Assembly (NCBI GenBank): GCA_947650365.1
Contig: CANTAL010000191.1
Span: 434,001-498,000, forward strand
Length of the DNA stretch: 64,000 nucleotides
Direction: 5' to 3'
DNA from: Chamaelirium japonicum
Taxonomy: Eukaryota; Streptophyta; Magnoliopsida; Liliales; Melanthiaceae
Below are positions 14,089 to 26,715 of this stretch, in pieces. How positions within the stretch are numbered: the first letter of the stretch is position 1; the number at the start of each line of letters is the position of its first letter. The translations under genes were made by a program, and so were the position numbers. The notes under the pieces are model-generated. The model saw only the letters and a list, made by a program, of their open reading frames with translations, ran no database searches and was not told the DNA's origin.

Positions 14089-15025
14089 CGAATGAATTAG
14101 AATGGAAACATTCGTGCGAATGAATTAGAACGGATTCGTGCGATGAATTAAAATGGATTAGAATGGATACATTCATGCAAATGAATTAGAATGGATCGTG
14201 CGAATGAATTAGAATGGATCGTACGAATGAATTAGAATGAATCGTACGAATGAATTAGAATGGATACATTTGTGCGATGAATAAGAATGGAGCGTACGAA
14301 TGAATTAGAATGGAGCGTACGAATGAACTAGAATGGATACATTCGTGCGAATGAATTAGAATGGATTGCACGAATAAATTAGAATGGATACATTCATGCG
14401 AATGAATTAGAATGGATCGTACGAATGAATTAGAATGGATAGTGCGAATGAATTTGAATGAATTGTACGAATGAATTAAAATGGATCGTACGAATGAATT
14501 AGAATGGATCGTGCGAATGAATTAGAATGGATCGTATGAATAAATTAGAATGGATCGTACGAATGAATTAAAATGGATACATTTGTGCGAATTAGAATGG
14601 ATCGTACGAATGGATTAGAATTAGATCGTACGAATGAATTAGAATGGATCGTACGAATGAATTAGAATGAATCATCCGAATGCATTAGAATGGATCATAC
14701 GAATGGATTAGAATGGATCATATGAATGGATTAGAATGGATCGTACGAATGGATTAGAATGGATCGTACGAATGGATTAGAATGGATCGTACGAATGAAT
14801 TAGAATGGATACATTCGTGCGAATTAATTAGAATGGATCGTACGAATGAATTAGAATGGATCGTGCGAATGAATTAGAATGGATCGTATGAATAAATTAG
14901 AATGGATCGTACGAATGAATTAGAATGGATCGTACAAATGAATTAGAATGGATCATACGAATGAATTATAATGGATCGTACGAATGGATTAGAACGCATT
15001 GTACTAATGAATTAGATTTCATCGT
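14089..15025 (+). repeat. F block 8
   Basis: Begins with GAACGGATTCGTGCGATG (shared with 35.6 kb). Also carries two GGAGCGTACG monomers near 14288-14320 (shared with 34.72-34.76 kb) and a shortened ATTTGTGCGAATTAG unit near 14582 (shared with 18.67 and 20.42 kb). Ends at TTCATCGTATGATCC. Confidence 0.9.
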
Positions 15026-15256
15026 ATGATCCATTCTAATTCATTCGTACGATCCATTCTAATTCATTCGCACAAATGTATCCATTCTAATTCATTCGCA
15101 CAAATGTATCCATTCTAATTCATTCGTACGATCCGTTCTAATTCATTCGCACGATCCATTCTAATTCATTCGTACGATCCATTCTAATCCATTCGTACGA
15201 TCCATTCTAATTCATTAACCATTCTAATTTATTCGTTCGATCTATCCTAATTCATT
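15026..15256 (-). repeat. R block 8
   Basis: About ten R monomers, the last ones degenerate (CATTAACCATTC, CTATCCTAATTC). Confidence 0.88.
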
Positions 15257-15890
15257 TGTGCGAATGAACTAGAATGGATACATTCGTGCGAATAAATTAG
15301 AATGGATCATATGAAAGAATTAGAATGGATACATTCGAGCGAATAAATTAGAATGGATCGTACGAATGAATTAGAATGGGGTACATTTGTGCGAATAAAT
15401 TAGAATGGATTATGCGAATGAATTAGAATGGATCGTATGAATGAATAAGAATGGATCGTACGAATGAATTAGAATGGATCGTGCGAATGAATTAGAATGA
15501 ATCGTACGAATGCATTAGAATGGTTCGTACGAATGAATTAGAATGGATCGTACGAATGAATTAGAATGGATACATTTGTACGAATGAATTAGAATGGATC
15601 GTACGAATGAATTAGAATGGATCGTACGAATGAATTAGAATGGATAGTGCGAATGAATTAGAATGGATCGTACGATCATAGAATGGATCGTATATTCGTG
15701 CAAATAAATTAGAATGGATTGTACGAATGAATTAGAATGGATCCACCGAATGAGTTAGAATGGATCATACGAATGAATTAGAATGGATCCACCGAATGAG
15801 TTAGAATGGATCATACGAATGAATTAGAATGGTTACATTCGTGCGAATGAATTAGAATAGATCGTACGAATGAATTAGAATGGATCGTAG
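15257..15890 (+). repeat. F block 9 (left arm of large palindrome)
   Basis: Contains GTACGATCATAGAATGG (15671), CGTATATTCGTGCAAATAA and two CCACCGAATGAG monomers (15743, 15789). Each is mirrored in R block 9. Confidence 0.9.
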
Positions 15891-16242
15891 GAATGAATCC
15901 ATTCTAATTTATTCGTACGATCCATTCTAATTCATTCGTACGATCCATTCTAATTCATTCGTATGATCCATTCTAACTCATTCGGTGGATCTATTCTAAT
16001 TCATTCGTATGATCCATTCTAACTCATTCGGTGGATCCATTCTAATTCATTCGTACGATCCATTCCAATTTATTTGCACGAATATACGATCCATTCTATG
16101 ATCGTACGATCCATTCTAATTCATTCGCACTATCCATTCTAATTCATTCGTACAATCCATTCTAATTCATTCGTACGATCCATTCTAATTCATTCGTACA
16201 AATGTATCCATTCTAATTCATTCGTACGATCCATTCTAATTC
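15535..16242. repeat. About 700-bp quasi-palindrome
   Basis: Paired private variants: TACATTTGTA 15571-15580 with TACAAATGTA 16197-16206; CATAGAATGG 15677-15686 with CCATTCTATG 16091-16100; CCACC 15743 and 15789 with GGTGG ending 16034 and 15988. Each pair sums to 31777, so the outer arms align without net indel. Inside, a 28-mer on the left (GTTACATTCGTGC, about 15832) faces a 23-mer, shifting the axis to about 15891. The loop is about ten bases (15886-15896). Confidence 0.92.
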
Positions 16243-16322
16243 ATTCATATGATCTATTCTAATTCATTCGCACGAATGTATCCATTCTAATTCATTTGCA
16301 CGATCCATTCTAATTCAATCGT
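15891..16322 (-). repeat. R block 9 (right arm of large palindrome)
   Basis: Holds ACTCATTCGGTGGATC twice (about 15976 and 16022), TTGCACGAATATACG and CTATGATCGTACG in mirror order to block F9. Beyond 16242 it becomes ordinary R array. Confidence 0.9.
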
Positions 16323-16769
16323 ACGAATGATATAGAATGGATCGTAGGAATGAAGTAGAATGGATCGTACGAATGAATTAGAATGGATTGTGCGAATGAA
16401 TTAGAATCGATCTTACGAATGATTTAGAATGGATCGTACGAATGAATTAGAATGGATCGTACGAATGAATTAAAATGGATACATTCATACGAATGAATTA
16501 GAATGGATCGTGCGAATGAATTAGAGTGGATCGTACGAATGAATTAGAATGGATCGTACGAATGAATTAGAATGGATCGTACGAATGAATTAGAATGGAT
16601 ACCTTTGTGCATATGAATTAGAATGGATCGTACGAATGAATTAGAATGAATCATACGAATGCATTAGAATGGATCATACGAATGGATTAGAATGGATCGT
16701 ACGAATGGATTAGAATGGATCGTACCAATGCATTAGAATGGATCGTACGAATGAATTAGAATGAATCGT
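16323..16769 (+). repeat. F block 10
   Basis: Starts degenerate (GATATAGAATGG, GAAGTAGAATGG). Ends with ATGCATTAG, then GAATGAATTAG, then GAATCGTACGATCC, the recurrent F-to-R junction. Confidence 0.9.
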
Positions 16770-16910
16770 ACGATCCATTCTAATTCATTCGTACGATCTA
16801 ATTTATTCGTATGATCCATTCTAATTCATTCGCACGAATGTAACCATTCTAATTCATTCGTACGATCCATTCTAATTCATTCCTACGATCCATTCTAATT
16901 CATTCGTACG
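16770..16910 (-). repeat. R block 10 (short)
   Basis: Six R monomers, one shortened to CGTACGATCTAATTTATTC. Ends at CGTACGATTGACTTAG. Confidence 0.88.
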
Positions 16911-18480
16911 ATTGACTTAGAATGGATAGTGCGAATGAATTAAAATGAATTAGAATGGATCATGCGAATGAATTAAAATGGATCGTACGAATGAATTAGA
17001 ATGGATACATTCGAGCGAATGAATTAGAATGGATCGTACGAATGAATTAGAATGGATTGTGCGAATGAATTAGAATGAATCGTACGAATGCATTAGAATG
17101 GATCGTATGAACGAATTAGAATGGATCGTACGAATGAATTAGAATGGATACATTCGAGCGAATGAATTAGAATGGATCGTACGAATGAATTAGAATGGAT
17201 CGTGCGAATGAATTAGAATGGATCGTACGAATGAATTAGAATGGATCGTGCGAATGAATTAGAATCGATCGTACGAATGAATTAGAATGGATCGTACGAA
17301 TGAATTAGAATGGATCGTACGATGGAATTAGAATAGATCGTGCGAATAAATTAGAATGGATCGTACGAATGAATTAGAATGGATACATTCGTACGAATGG
17401 ATTAGAATGGATCGTACGAATGAATTAGAATGGGTCGTACGAATAAATTAGAATAGCTCGTACGAATAAATTAGAAGGGATCGTACGAATGAATTAGAAT
17501 GGATCATACGAATGCATTAGAATGGATACATTCGTGCGAATGAATTAGAATGGATCGTACGAATGAATTAGAATAGATCGTACGAATGAATTAGAATGGA
17601 TCGTACGAACGAATTAGAATGGATCGTACGAATGAATTAGAATGGATACATTCGAGCAAATGAATTAGAATGGATCGTACTAATGAATTAGAATGGATCA
17701 TAGGAATGAATTAGAATGGATCGTGCAAATGAATTAGAATGGATACATTCGTGTGAATGAATTAGAATGGATCGTAGGAATGAATTAGAATGGATCGTAC
17801 GAATGAATTAGAATGGATCGTACGAATGGATTAGAATGGATCATATGAATGAATTAGAATGCATCGTACGAATGAATTAGAATGGTTACATTTGTGCGAA
17901 TGAATTAGAATGGATCGTACGAATGGATTAGAATGGATCGTACGAATGGATTAGAATGGATCGTACGAATGAATTAGAATGGATCGTACAAATGAATTAG
18001 AAAGGTTACATTTGTGAGAATGAATTAGAATGGATCGTACGAATGAGTTAGAATGGATCGTACGAATGGATTAGAATGGATTGTACGAATGTATTAGAAT
18101 GGATCGTACGAATGAATTAGAATGGATCGTATGAACGAATTAGAATGGATCGTACGAATGAATTAGAATGGATACATTCGAGCGAATGAATTAAAATGGA
18201 TCGTACGAATGAATTAGAATGGATCATTGGAATGAATTAGAATGGATCATATGAATGAATTAGAATGGTTACATTCGTGCGAATGAATTAGAATGGATCG
18301 TACGAATGGATTAGAATGGATCGTACGAATGGATTAGAACGCATTGTACGAATGAATTAGAATAGATATATTTGTGCGAATGAATTAGATTTCATCGTAC
18401 GAATGAATTAGAAGGGATCGTACGAACGAATTAGAATGGATCGTATGAACGAATTAGAATGGATCGTACGAATGGATTAG

Positions 18481-19130
18481 AATGGATCGTACAAATGAAT
18501 TAGAAAGGTTACATTTGTGAGAATGAATTAGAATGGATCGTACGAATGAATTAGAAAGAATCTTACGAATGGATTAGAATGGATCGTACGAATGGATTAG
18601 AATGGATCGTGCAAAAGAATTAGAATGGATCGTATGAATAAATTAGAATGGATCTTACGAATGAATTAAAATGGATACATTTGTGGGAATTAGAATGGGT
18701 CGTACGAATGGATTAGAATTAGATCGTACGAATGAATTAGAATGGATCGTACGAATGAATTAGAATGAATCATACGAATGCATTAGAATGGATCGTACGA
18801 ATGGATTAGAATGGATCGTACGAATGAATTAGAATGGATCATACGAATTAATTAGAAAGGTTATATTCGTGAGAATGAATTAGAATGGATCGTAAGATTG
18901 AATTAGAATGGATCATGCGAATGAATTTGAATAGATCGTACGAATGAATAAGAATGGATCGTACGAATGAATTAGAAAGGATACATTCGAGCGAATGAAT
19001 TAGAATAGATCGTAGGAATGAATTAGAATGGATCATATGAATGAATTAGAATGGATCGTGCGAATGAATAAGAATGGATTGTACAAATGAATTAGAATGG
19101 ATACATTCGTGCGAATGAATTAGAATGGAT
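18481..19130 (+). repeat. 1.74-kb higher-order unit, copy 1
   Basis: Shares with 20221-20916 the order ACAAATGAATTAGAAAGG, AATCTTACG or GATCTTACG, ATTTGTGGGAATTAG, GGATTAGAATTAGATCG, AATCATACGAATGCATTAG, CGAATTAATTAGAAAGG, AAGATTGAATTAG, AATTTGAAT. Confidence 0.87.
18848..19036 (-). repeat. Open-frame cassette, copy 2
   Basis: Same variant order as 9173-9370, with a 62-codon open stretch. It lies inside the 1.74-kb unit. Confidence 0.82.
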
Positions 19131-20220
19131 CGTACGAATGAATTAGAATGGATCGTACGAATGGATTAGAATGGATCGTACGAATGGATTTGAATGGATC
19201 GTACGAATGAATTAGAATGGATCGTACGAATGGATTAGAATGGACCGTACGAATGAATTAGAATGGATTATGCGAATGAATTTGAATGGATCGTATGAAT
19301 GAATTAGAATGGATCGAATGAATGAATTAGATGTGATACATTCAAGCGAATGAATTAGAATAGATCGTAGGAATGAATTAGAATTGATCATACGAATGAA
19401 TTAGAATGTATCGTGCGAATGAATTAAAATAGATTGTACGAATGAATTAGAATAGATACATTCGTGTGAATGAATTAGAATGAATCGTACGAATGAATTA
19501 GAATGGATCGTACGAATGAATTAGAATGGTTACATTCGTGCAAATGAATTAGAATGGATCGTACGAATGGATTAGAATGGATCATACGAATGAATTAGAA
19601 TGGATCATAGGAATGAATTAGAATGGATCGTGCGAATGAATTAGAATGGTTACATTCGTGCGAATGAATTAGAATGGATTGTACTAATGGATTAGAATGG
19701 ATCGTACAAATGGATTAGAATGGATCGCACGAATGAATTAGAATGGATCGTACAAATGAATTAGAAAGGTTACATTTGTGAGAATGAATTAGAATGGATC
19801 GTACGAATGGATTAGAATGGATCGTACGAATGGATTAGAATGGATTGTAGGAATGAATTAGAATGGATCATACGAATGAATTAGAATGGATCGTACGAAT
19901 GAATTAGAATGAATCATACGATTGAATTTGAATGGATCGTACGAATGAATTAGAATGGATACATTTGTGCGAATTAATAAGAATGGATCGTGCAAATGAA
20001 TTAGAATGGATACATTCGTGCGAATCAATTAGAATGGATTGTGCGAATGAATTAGAACGGATTGTGCGAATGAATTAGAACGCATTGTACGAATGAATTA
20101 GAATGGATCGTACGAATGAATAGAATGGATCGTATGAATAAATTAGAATGGATCGTGCGAATGAATTAGAATGGATCGTATGAATGAATTAGAATGGATA
20201 CATTCGAGCGAATAAATTAG

Positions 20221-20916
20221 AATGGATCGTACAAATGAATTAGAAAGGTTACATTTGTGAGAATGAATTAGAATGGATTGTACGAATGAATTAGAATGGA
20301 TCTTACGTATGGATTAGAATGGATCGTACGAATAGATTAGAATGGATCGTGCAAATAAATTAGAATGGATCGTATGAATAAATTAGAATGGATCGTACGA
20401 ATGAATTAAAATGGATACATTTGTGCGAATTAGAATGGGTCGAACGAATGGATTAGAATTAGATCGTACGAATGAATAAGAATGGATCGTACGAATGAAT
20501 TAGAATGAATCATACGAATGCATTAGAATGGATCGTACGAATGGATTAGAATGGATCGTACGAATGGATTAGAATGGATCGTATGAATGGATTAGAATGG
20601 ATCGTACGAATGAATTAGAATGGATCATACAAATTAATTAGAAAGGTTACATTCGTGAGAATGAATTAGAATGGATCGTACGATTGAATTAGAATGGATC
20701 ATGCAAATGAATTTGAATGGATCGTACGAATGAATAAGAATGGATAGTACGAATGAATTAGAATGGATACATTCGAGCGAATGAATTAGAATAGATCGTA
20801 GGAATGAATTAGAATGGATCATACGAATGAATTAGAATGGATCGTGCGAATGAATTAGAATGGATTGTACGAATGAATTAGAATGGATACATTCGTGCGA
20901 ATGAATTAGAATGGAT
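20221..20916 (+). repeat. 1.74-kb higher-order unit, copy 2
   Basis: Aligns to 18481-19130 at 1740-bp offset, changing to 1786 bp after two extra GGATT-type 23-mers (46 bp) near 20545-20600. Length change by whole monomers is the expected product of unequal exchange. Confidence 0.87.
20634..20822 (-). repeat. Open-frame cassette, copy 3
   Basis: Exactly 1786 bp from copy 2 and the same 62-codon length, so the two were duplicated together. Confidence 0.82.
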
Positions 20917-22558
20917 CGTACAAATGAATTAGAATGGATCGTACGAATGGATTAGAATGGATCGTACAAATGAATTAGAAAGGTTATATTTGTGAGAATG
21001 AATTAGAATGGATCGTACGAATGAATTATAATGGATCATAGGAATGAATTAGAATGGATCGTGCAAATGAATTAGAATGGATACATTCGTGCGAATGAAT
21101 TAGAATGGATCGTAGGAATGAATTAGAATGGATCGTACAAATGAATTAGAATGGTTACATTCGTGCGAATGAATTAGAATGGATCGTACGAATGAATTAG
21201 AATGGATCGTGCGAATGAATTAGAATGGATCGTATGGATAAATTAGAATGGATCGTACGAATGAATTAAAATGGTTACATTCGTGCGAATGAACTAGAAT
21301 GGATTGTATGAATGAATTACAATGGATGGTACGAATGAATTAGAATGGTTACATTCGTGCAAATGAATTAGAATGGATCGTACGAATGAATTAGAATTGA
21401 TCATGCGAATGAATTAGAATGGATCGCACGAATCGATTAGAATGGATCGTACGAATGAATTAGAATGCATTGTACGAATGAATTAGATTGGATCGTACGA
21501 ATGGATTAGAATGGATCGTACGAATGAATTAGAATGGATCGTACGAATGAATTAGATTGGATACATTCGAGCGAAATAATTAGAATGGATCGTACGAATT
21601 AATTAGAATGGATCATAGGAATGAATAAGAATGGATCGTGCAAATGAATTAGAATGGATACATTCGTGCGAATGAATTAGAATGGATCGTAGGAATGAAT
21701 TAGAATGGTTACATTCATGCGAATGAATTAGAATGGATCGTACGAATGGATTAGAATCGATCGTACGAATGGATTAGAATGGATCGTACGAATGAATTAG
21801 AATGGATCGTACAAATGAATTAGAAAGATTACATTTGTGAGAATGAATTAGAATGGATCGTATGAATGAATTTGAATGGATCGTATGAATGGATTAGAAT
21901 GGATCGTACGGATGCATTAGAATGGATACATTCGTGCGAATGAATTAGAATGGATCGTACGAATGGATTAGAATGGATCTTCCGAATGGATTAGAATGGA
22001 TCGTACGAATGAATTAGAATGGATCGTACAAATGAATTAGAAAGGTTACATTTGTGAGAATGAATTTGAATGGATCGTACGAATGAATTAGAATAGTTCG
22101 TACGATTGGATTAGAATGGATCGTACGAATGGATTAGAATGGATCATACGAATGGATTAGAATAGATCGTACGAATGAATTAGAATGGATCATACAAATG
22201 AATTAGAAAGGTTACATTCGTGAGAATGAATTAGAATGGATCGTACGAAAGAATTAGAATGGATACATTTGTGCGAATGAATTAGAATTGATCGTATATT
22301 CGTGCAAATAAATTAGAATGGATCGTACGAATGAGTTAGAATGGATCCACCGAATGAGTTAGAATGGATCATACGAATGAATTAGAATGGATCGTATGAA
22401 TGAATTAGAATGGATTGTGCGAATGAATTAGAATAGATCGTATGAATGAATAAGAATGGATCGTGCGAATGAATTAGAATGGATCGTACGAATGAATTAG
22501 ATTGGATCGTGCGAATGAATTAGAAACATTCGTGCGAATGAATTAGAATGAATTAGAT

Positions 22559-22630
22559 TGCATCGTTGGATCCATTCTAATCCATTCGTACGATCCATTC
22601 TAATTCATTTCCACAATCCATTCTAATTCA
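22559..22630 (-). repeat. R block 11 (about 70 bp)
   Basis: Three R monomers only, between GCATCGTTGGATCC and CTAATTCATTAGAATGG. A small inversion in otherwise F array. Confidence 0.87.
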
Positions 22631-24047
22631 TTAGAATGGATCGTACGAATGAATTAGAATGGATACATTCGAGCGAATGAATTAGAATGGATCGTACGAA
22701 TGAATAAGAATGGATCATAGGAATGAATTAGAATGGATCGTGCAAATGAATTAGAATGGGTACATTCGTGCGAATGAATTCGAGTGGATCGTACGAATGG
22801 ATTAAAATGGATCGGACGAACGAATTAGAATGGATTCATTCGCACGAATGAATTAAAATGGATACATACAAATAAATTAGAAAGGTTACATTTGTGAGAA
22901 TGAATTAGAATGGATCGTACGAATGAATTAGAATGGATCGTACGAATGAATTAGAACGCATTGTACGAATGAATTAGAATGGATCGTACGAATGAATTAG
23001 AATGGATCGTACGAATGGATTAGAATGGATCGTACGAATGCATTAGAATGGATCATACGAATGAATTAGAATGGATCGTACGATTGAATTGGAATGGATC
23101 ATGCGAATAAATTTGAATGGATCGTACGAATGAATTAGAATGGATCGAACGAATGAATTAGAATGGATACATTCGAGCGAATGAATTAGAATAGATTGTA
23201 AGATTGAATTAGAATGGATCATACGAATGAATTAGAATGGATCGTGCGAATGAATTAGAATGGATCATATGAATGAATTAGAATGGATCGTACGAACGAA
23301 TTAGAATGGATCGTACGAATGGATTAGAATGGATCGTATGAATAAATAAGAATGGATCGTACGAATGAATTAGAATGGATCGTGCGAATGAATTAGAATG
23401 AATCGTACGAATGCATTAGAATGGATCGTACGAATGAATTAGAATGAATCGTACGAATGAATTAGAATGGATCGTACGAATGAATTAGAATGGATCGTAC
23501 GAATGGATTAGAATGGATCGTACGAATGGATTAGAATGGATCATACGAATGAATTAGAATGGATCACACAAATGAATTAGAAAGGTTACATTCGTGAGAA
23601 TGAATTAGAATGGATCGTGCGAATGAATTAGAATTGATCATACGAATGGATTAGAATGTGTCGTACGAATGAATTAGAATAGATTGTGCGAATGAATTAG
23701 AATGGATCGTACAAACGAATTAGAATGGATCGTACGAACGAATTAGAATGGATCGTATGAATGAATTAGAATGGATCGTACGAATGAATTAGAATGGATA
23801 CATTCGAGCGAATAAATTAGAATGGATCGTACGAATGAATTAGAATGGATCATAGGAATGAATTAGAATGGATCGTGCAAATGAATTAGAATGGATACAT
23901 TCGTGCGAATGAATTAGAATGGATCGTAGGAATGAATTAGAATGGATCGTACGAATGAATTAGAATGGTTACATTCGTGCGAATGAATTAGAATGGATCG
24001 TACGAATGAATTAGAATGGATCGTGCGAATGAATTAGAATGGATCGT
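22631..24047 (+). repeat. F block 12
   Basis: Contains a full GAGCG, CATAGG, GTGCAA, ATACATTCGTGC, GTAGG, TTACATTCGTGC cassette (23800-23985). Ends at GGATCGTACGATCC. Confidence 0.9.
23795..23990 (+). repeat. GTAGG cassette, representative F copy
   Basis: Best-preserved F example of the commonest short higher-order unit: 28-mer ending CGAGC, two 23-mers, GTGCAAATG, 28-mer ATACATTCGTGC, GTAGG, 23-mer, 28-mer TTACATTCGTGC. GAGCG to ATACATT spans 97 bp, and ATACATT to TTACATT 74 bp. Close copies begin near 4480, 8740, 17640, 21560, 24560, 42300 and 52920, with R copies near 11480, 25330, 27470, 28720, 30240, 38295, 50580 and 62120. Confidence 0.85.
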
Positions 24048-24429
24048 ACGATCCAATCTAATTCATTCGTCTGATCAATTCTAATTCATTCGCATGATCC
24101 ATTCTAATTCATTCGTACGATCCATTCTAATTCATTCGCACGAATGTAACCATTCTAATTCATTCGTACGATCCATTCTAATTCATTCCTACGATCTATT
24201 CTAATTCATTCGCACGAATCTATCCATTCTAATTCATTTGCACGATCCATTCTAATTCATTCCTATGATCCATTCTAATTCATTCGTACGATCCATTCTA
24301 ATTCATTCGCTCGAATGTATCCATTCTAATTCATTCGTACGATTCATTCTAATTCATTCGCACGATCCATTCTAATTCATTCGTACGATCCATTCTTATT
24401 CATTCATACGATCCATTATAATTCATTTG
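24048..24429 (-). repeat. R block 12
   Basis: R copy of the GTAGG cassette (about 24140-24310). Ends CTTATTCATTCATACG then CATTTGTACGAATG, the same joint as at 26.05 kb. Confidence 0.9.
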
Positions 24430-25158
24430 TACGAATGAATTAGAATGGATCGTACGAATGGATTAGAATGGATCGTACGAATGAATTAGAATGGATCGTA
24501 CGAACGAATTAGAATGGATCGTATGAACGAATTAGAATGGATCTTACGAATGAATTAGAATGGATACATTCGAGCGAATGAATTAGAGTGGATCGTACGA
24601 ATGAATTAGAATGGATCATAGGAATGAATTAGAATGGATCGTGCAAATGAATTAGAATGGATACATTCGTGCGAATGAATTAGAATGGATCGTAGGAATG
24701 AATTAGAATGGATCGTACGAATGAATTAGAATGGTTACATTCGTGCGAATGAATTAGAATGGATCGCACGAATTGATTGGAATGGATCGTACGAATGAAT
24801 TAGAATGGATCGTACGAATGGATACATTCGTGCGAATGAATTAGAATGGATCGTACGAATGGATTAGAATGGATCTTACGAACGGATTAGAATGGATCGT
24901 ACGAATGAATTAGAATGGATCGTACAAATGAATTAGAAAGGTTACATTTGTGAGAATGAATTAGAATGGATTGTACAAATGGATTAGAATGGATCGTACG
25001 AATGGATTAGAATGGATCGTACGAATGGATTAGAATGGATCGTACGAATGGATTAGAATGGATCGTATGAATGAATTAGAATGGATCGTGTGAATGAATT
25101 AGAATGAATCGTACGAATGCATTAGAATGGATCATACAGATGAATTAGAATGGATCGT
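24430..25158 (+). repeat. F block 13
   Basis: Another full GTAGG cassette (24555-24750), then three GGATT monomers. Ends at GGATCGTACGATCC. Confidence 0.9.
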
Positions 25159-26056
25159 ACGATCCATTCTAATTTATTCGTCCGATCCATTCTAATTCAT
25201 TCGCAAGAATGTGTTTATTCTAATTCATTCGCACGATCCATTCTAATTCATTCCTACGATCCATTCTAATTCATTCGTACGATCCATTCTAATTCATCCG
25301 ATCCATTCTAATTCATTCCTATGATCCATTCTAATTCATTCGCACGAATGTAACCATTCTAATTCATTCATACGATCCATTCTAATTCATTCCTACGATC
25401 CATTCTAATTCATTCGCACGAATGTATCCATTCTAAATCATTTGCACGATCCATTCTAATTCATTCCTATGATCCATTCTAATTCATTCATACGATCCAT
25501 TCTAATTCATTCTCACGAATGTAACCTTTCTAATTCATTCGTATGATCCATTCTAATTCATTCGTACGATCCATTCTAATCCATTCGTACGATCCATTCT
25601 AATTCATTCTCTCGAATGTATCCATTCTAATTCATTCGTACGATCCATTCTAATTCGTTCATACGATCCATTCTAATTCATTCCTACGATCCATTCTAAT
25701 TCATTCGCACGAATGTATCCATTCTAATTCATTTGCACGATCCATTCTAATTCATTCCTATGATCCATTCTAATTCATTCGTACGATCCATTTTAATTCA
25801 TTCGCACAAATGTTTCCATTTTAATTCATTCGTACGATCCATTCTAATTCATTCGCACGATCCATTCTAATTCATTCGCACGAACATATCCGTTCTAATT
25901 CATTTGCACGATCCATTCTAATTCATTTCATTCCTATGATCCATTCTAATTCATTCGTACGATCCATTCTAATTCATTCGCTCGAATGTATCCATTCTAA
26001 TTCATTCGTACGATCCATTCTTATTCATTCATACGATCCATTCTAATTCATTTGTA
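25159..26056 (-). repeat. R block 13
   Basis: Opens with CGTCCGATCC (shared with 26.73, 37.27, 51.81, 61.08 and 63.58 kb). Two GTAGG-type R cassettes, one with a 5-bp slip (CATTTCATTCC near 25925). Confidence 0.9.
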
Positions 26057-26715
26057 CGAATGAATTACAATGGATCGTACAAATGAATTAGAATGGATCG
26101 TGCGAATGAATTAGAATGGATCGTACGAACGAATTAGAATGGATCGTACGAACGAATTAGAATGGATCGTATGAACGAATTAGAATGGATCGTGCGAATG
26201 AATTAGAATAGATATATTCATACGTATGAATTAGAATGGATAGTGCGAATGAATTAGAATGGATCGTATGAATGAATTAGAATGGATTGTACGAATGAAT
26301 TAGAATGGATCGTATGAATGAATAAGAATGGATCGTACGAATGAATAAGAATGGATCGTACGAATGGATTAGAATGGATCGTACGAATGGATTAGAATGG
26401 ATCGTACGAATGGATTAGAATGGATCGTGAGAATGAATTAGAATGGATCGTACGAATGAATTAGAATGGATACATTCGTGAGAATGAATTAGAATGGATC
26501 GTACGAATGAATTAGAATGGATCATGCGAATGAATTTGAATTGATCGTACAAATGAATAAGAATGGATCGTACGAATGAATTAGAATGGATACATTCGAG
26601 CGAATGAAATAGAATAGATCGTAGGAATGAATTAGAATGGATCATATGAATGAATTAGAATGAATCGTACGAATGCATTAGAATGGATCGTACGAATGAA
26701 TTAGAATGAATCGTA
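26057..26715 (+). repeat. F block 14
   Basis: Three GGATT monomers in a row (26355-26425), then the open-frame cassette. Ends with ATGCATTAG and GAATCGTACGATCC. Confidence 0.9.
26415..26645 (-). repeat. Open-frame cassette, copy 4
   Basis: A 76-codon version, extended because the flanking AGAAAGG 28-mer is replaced by GGATACATTCGTGAG and stays in frame. Confidence 0.82.

Larger units (their letters stand above)
16911..22558 (+). repeat. F block 11 (5.6 kb)
   Basis: Second longest uniform block and the clearest F-side higher-order structure: repeated GTAGG cassettes (17725, 21060, 21640), AGAAAGGTTACAT cassettes (about 18000, 18490, 19755, 20230, 20975, 21815, 22035, 22200), two open-frame cassettes and a 1.74-kb direct repeat. 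Ends in a jumbled AAACATTCG and GATTGCATCGTTGG joint. Confidence 0.9.

Noticed and set aside
15535-16242. Inverted-repeat transposon or MITE
   Set aside because: The arms consist wholly of satellite monomers, with no internal unique sequence, terminal motif or target-site duplication. Fold-back copying explains the structure better.
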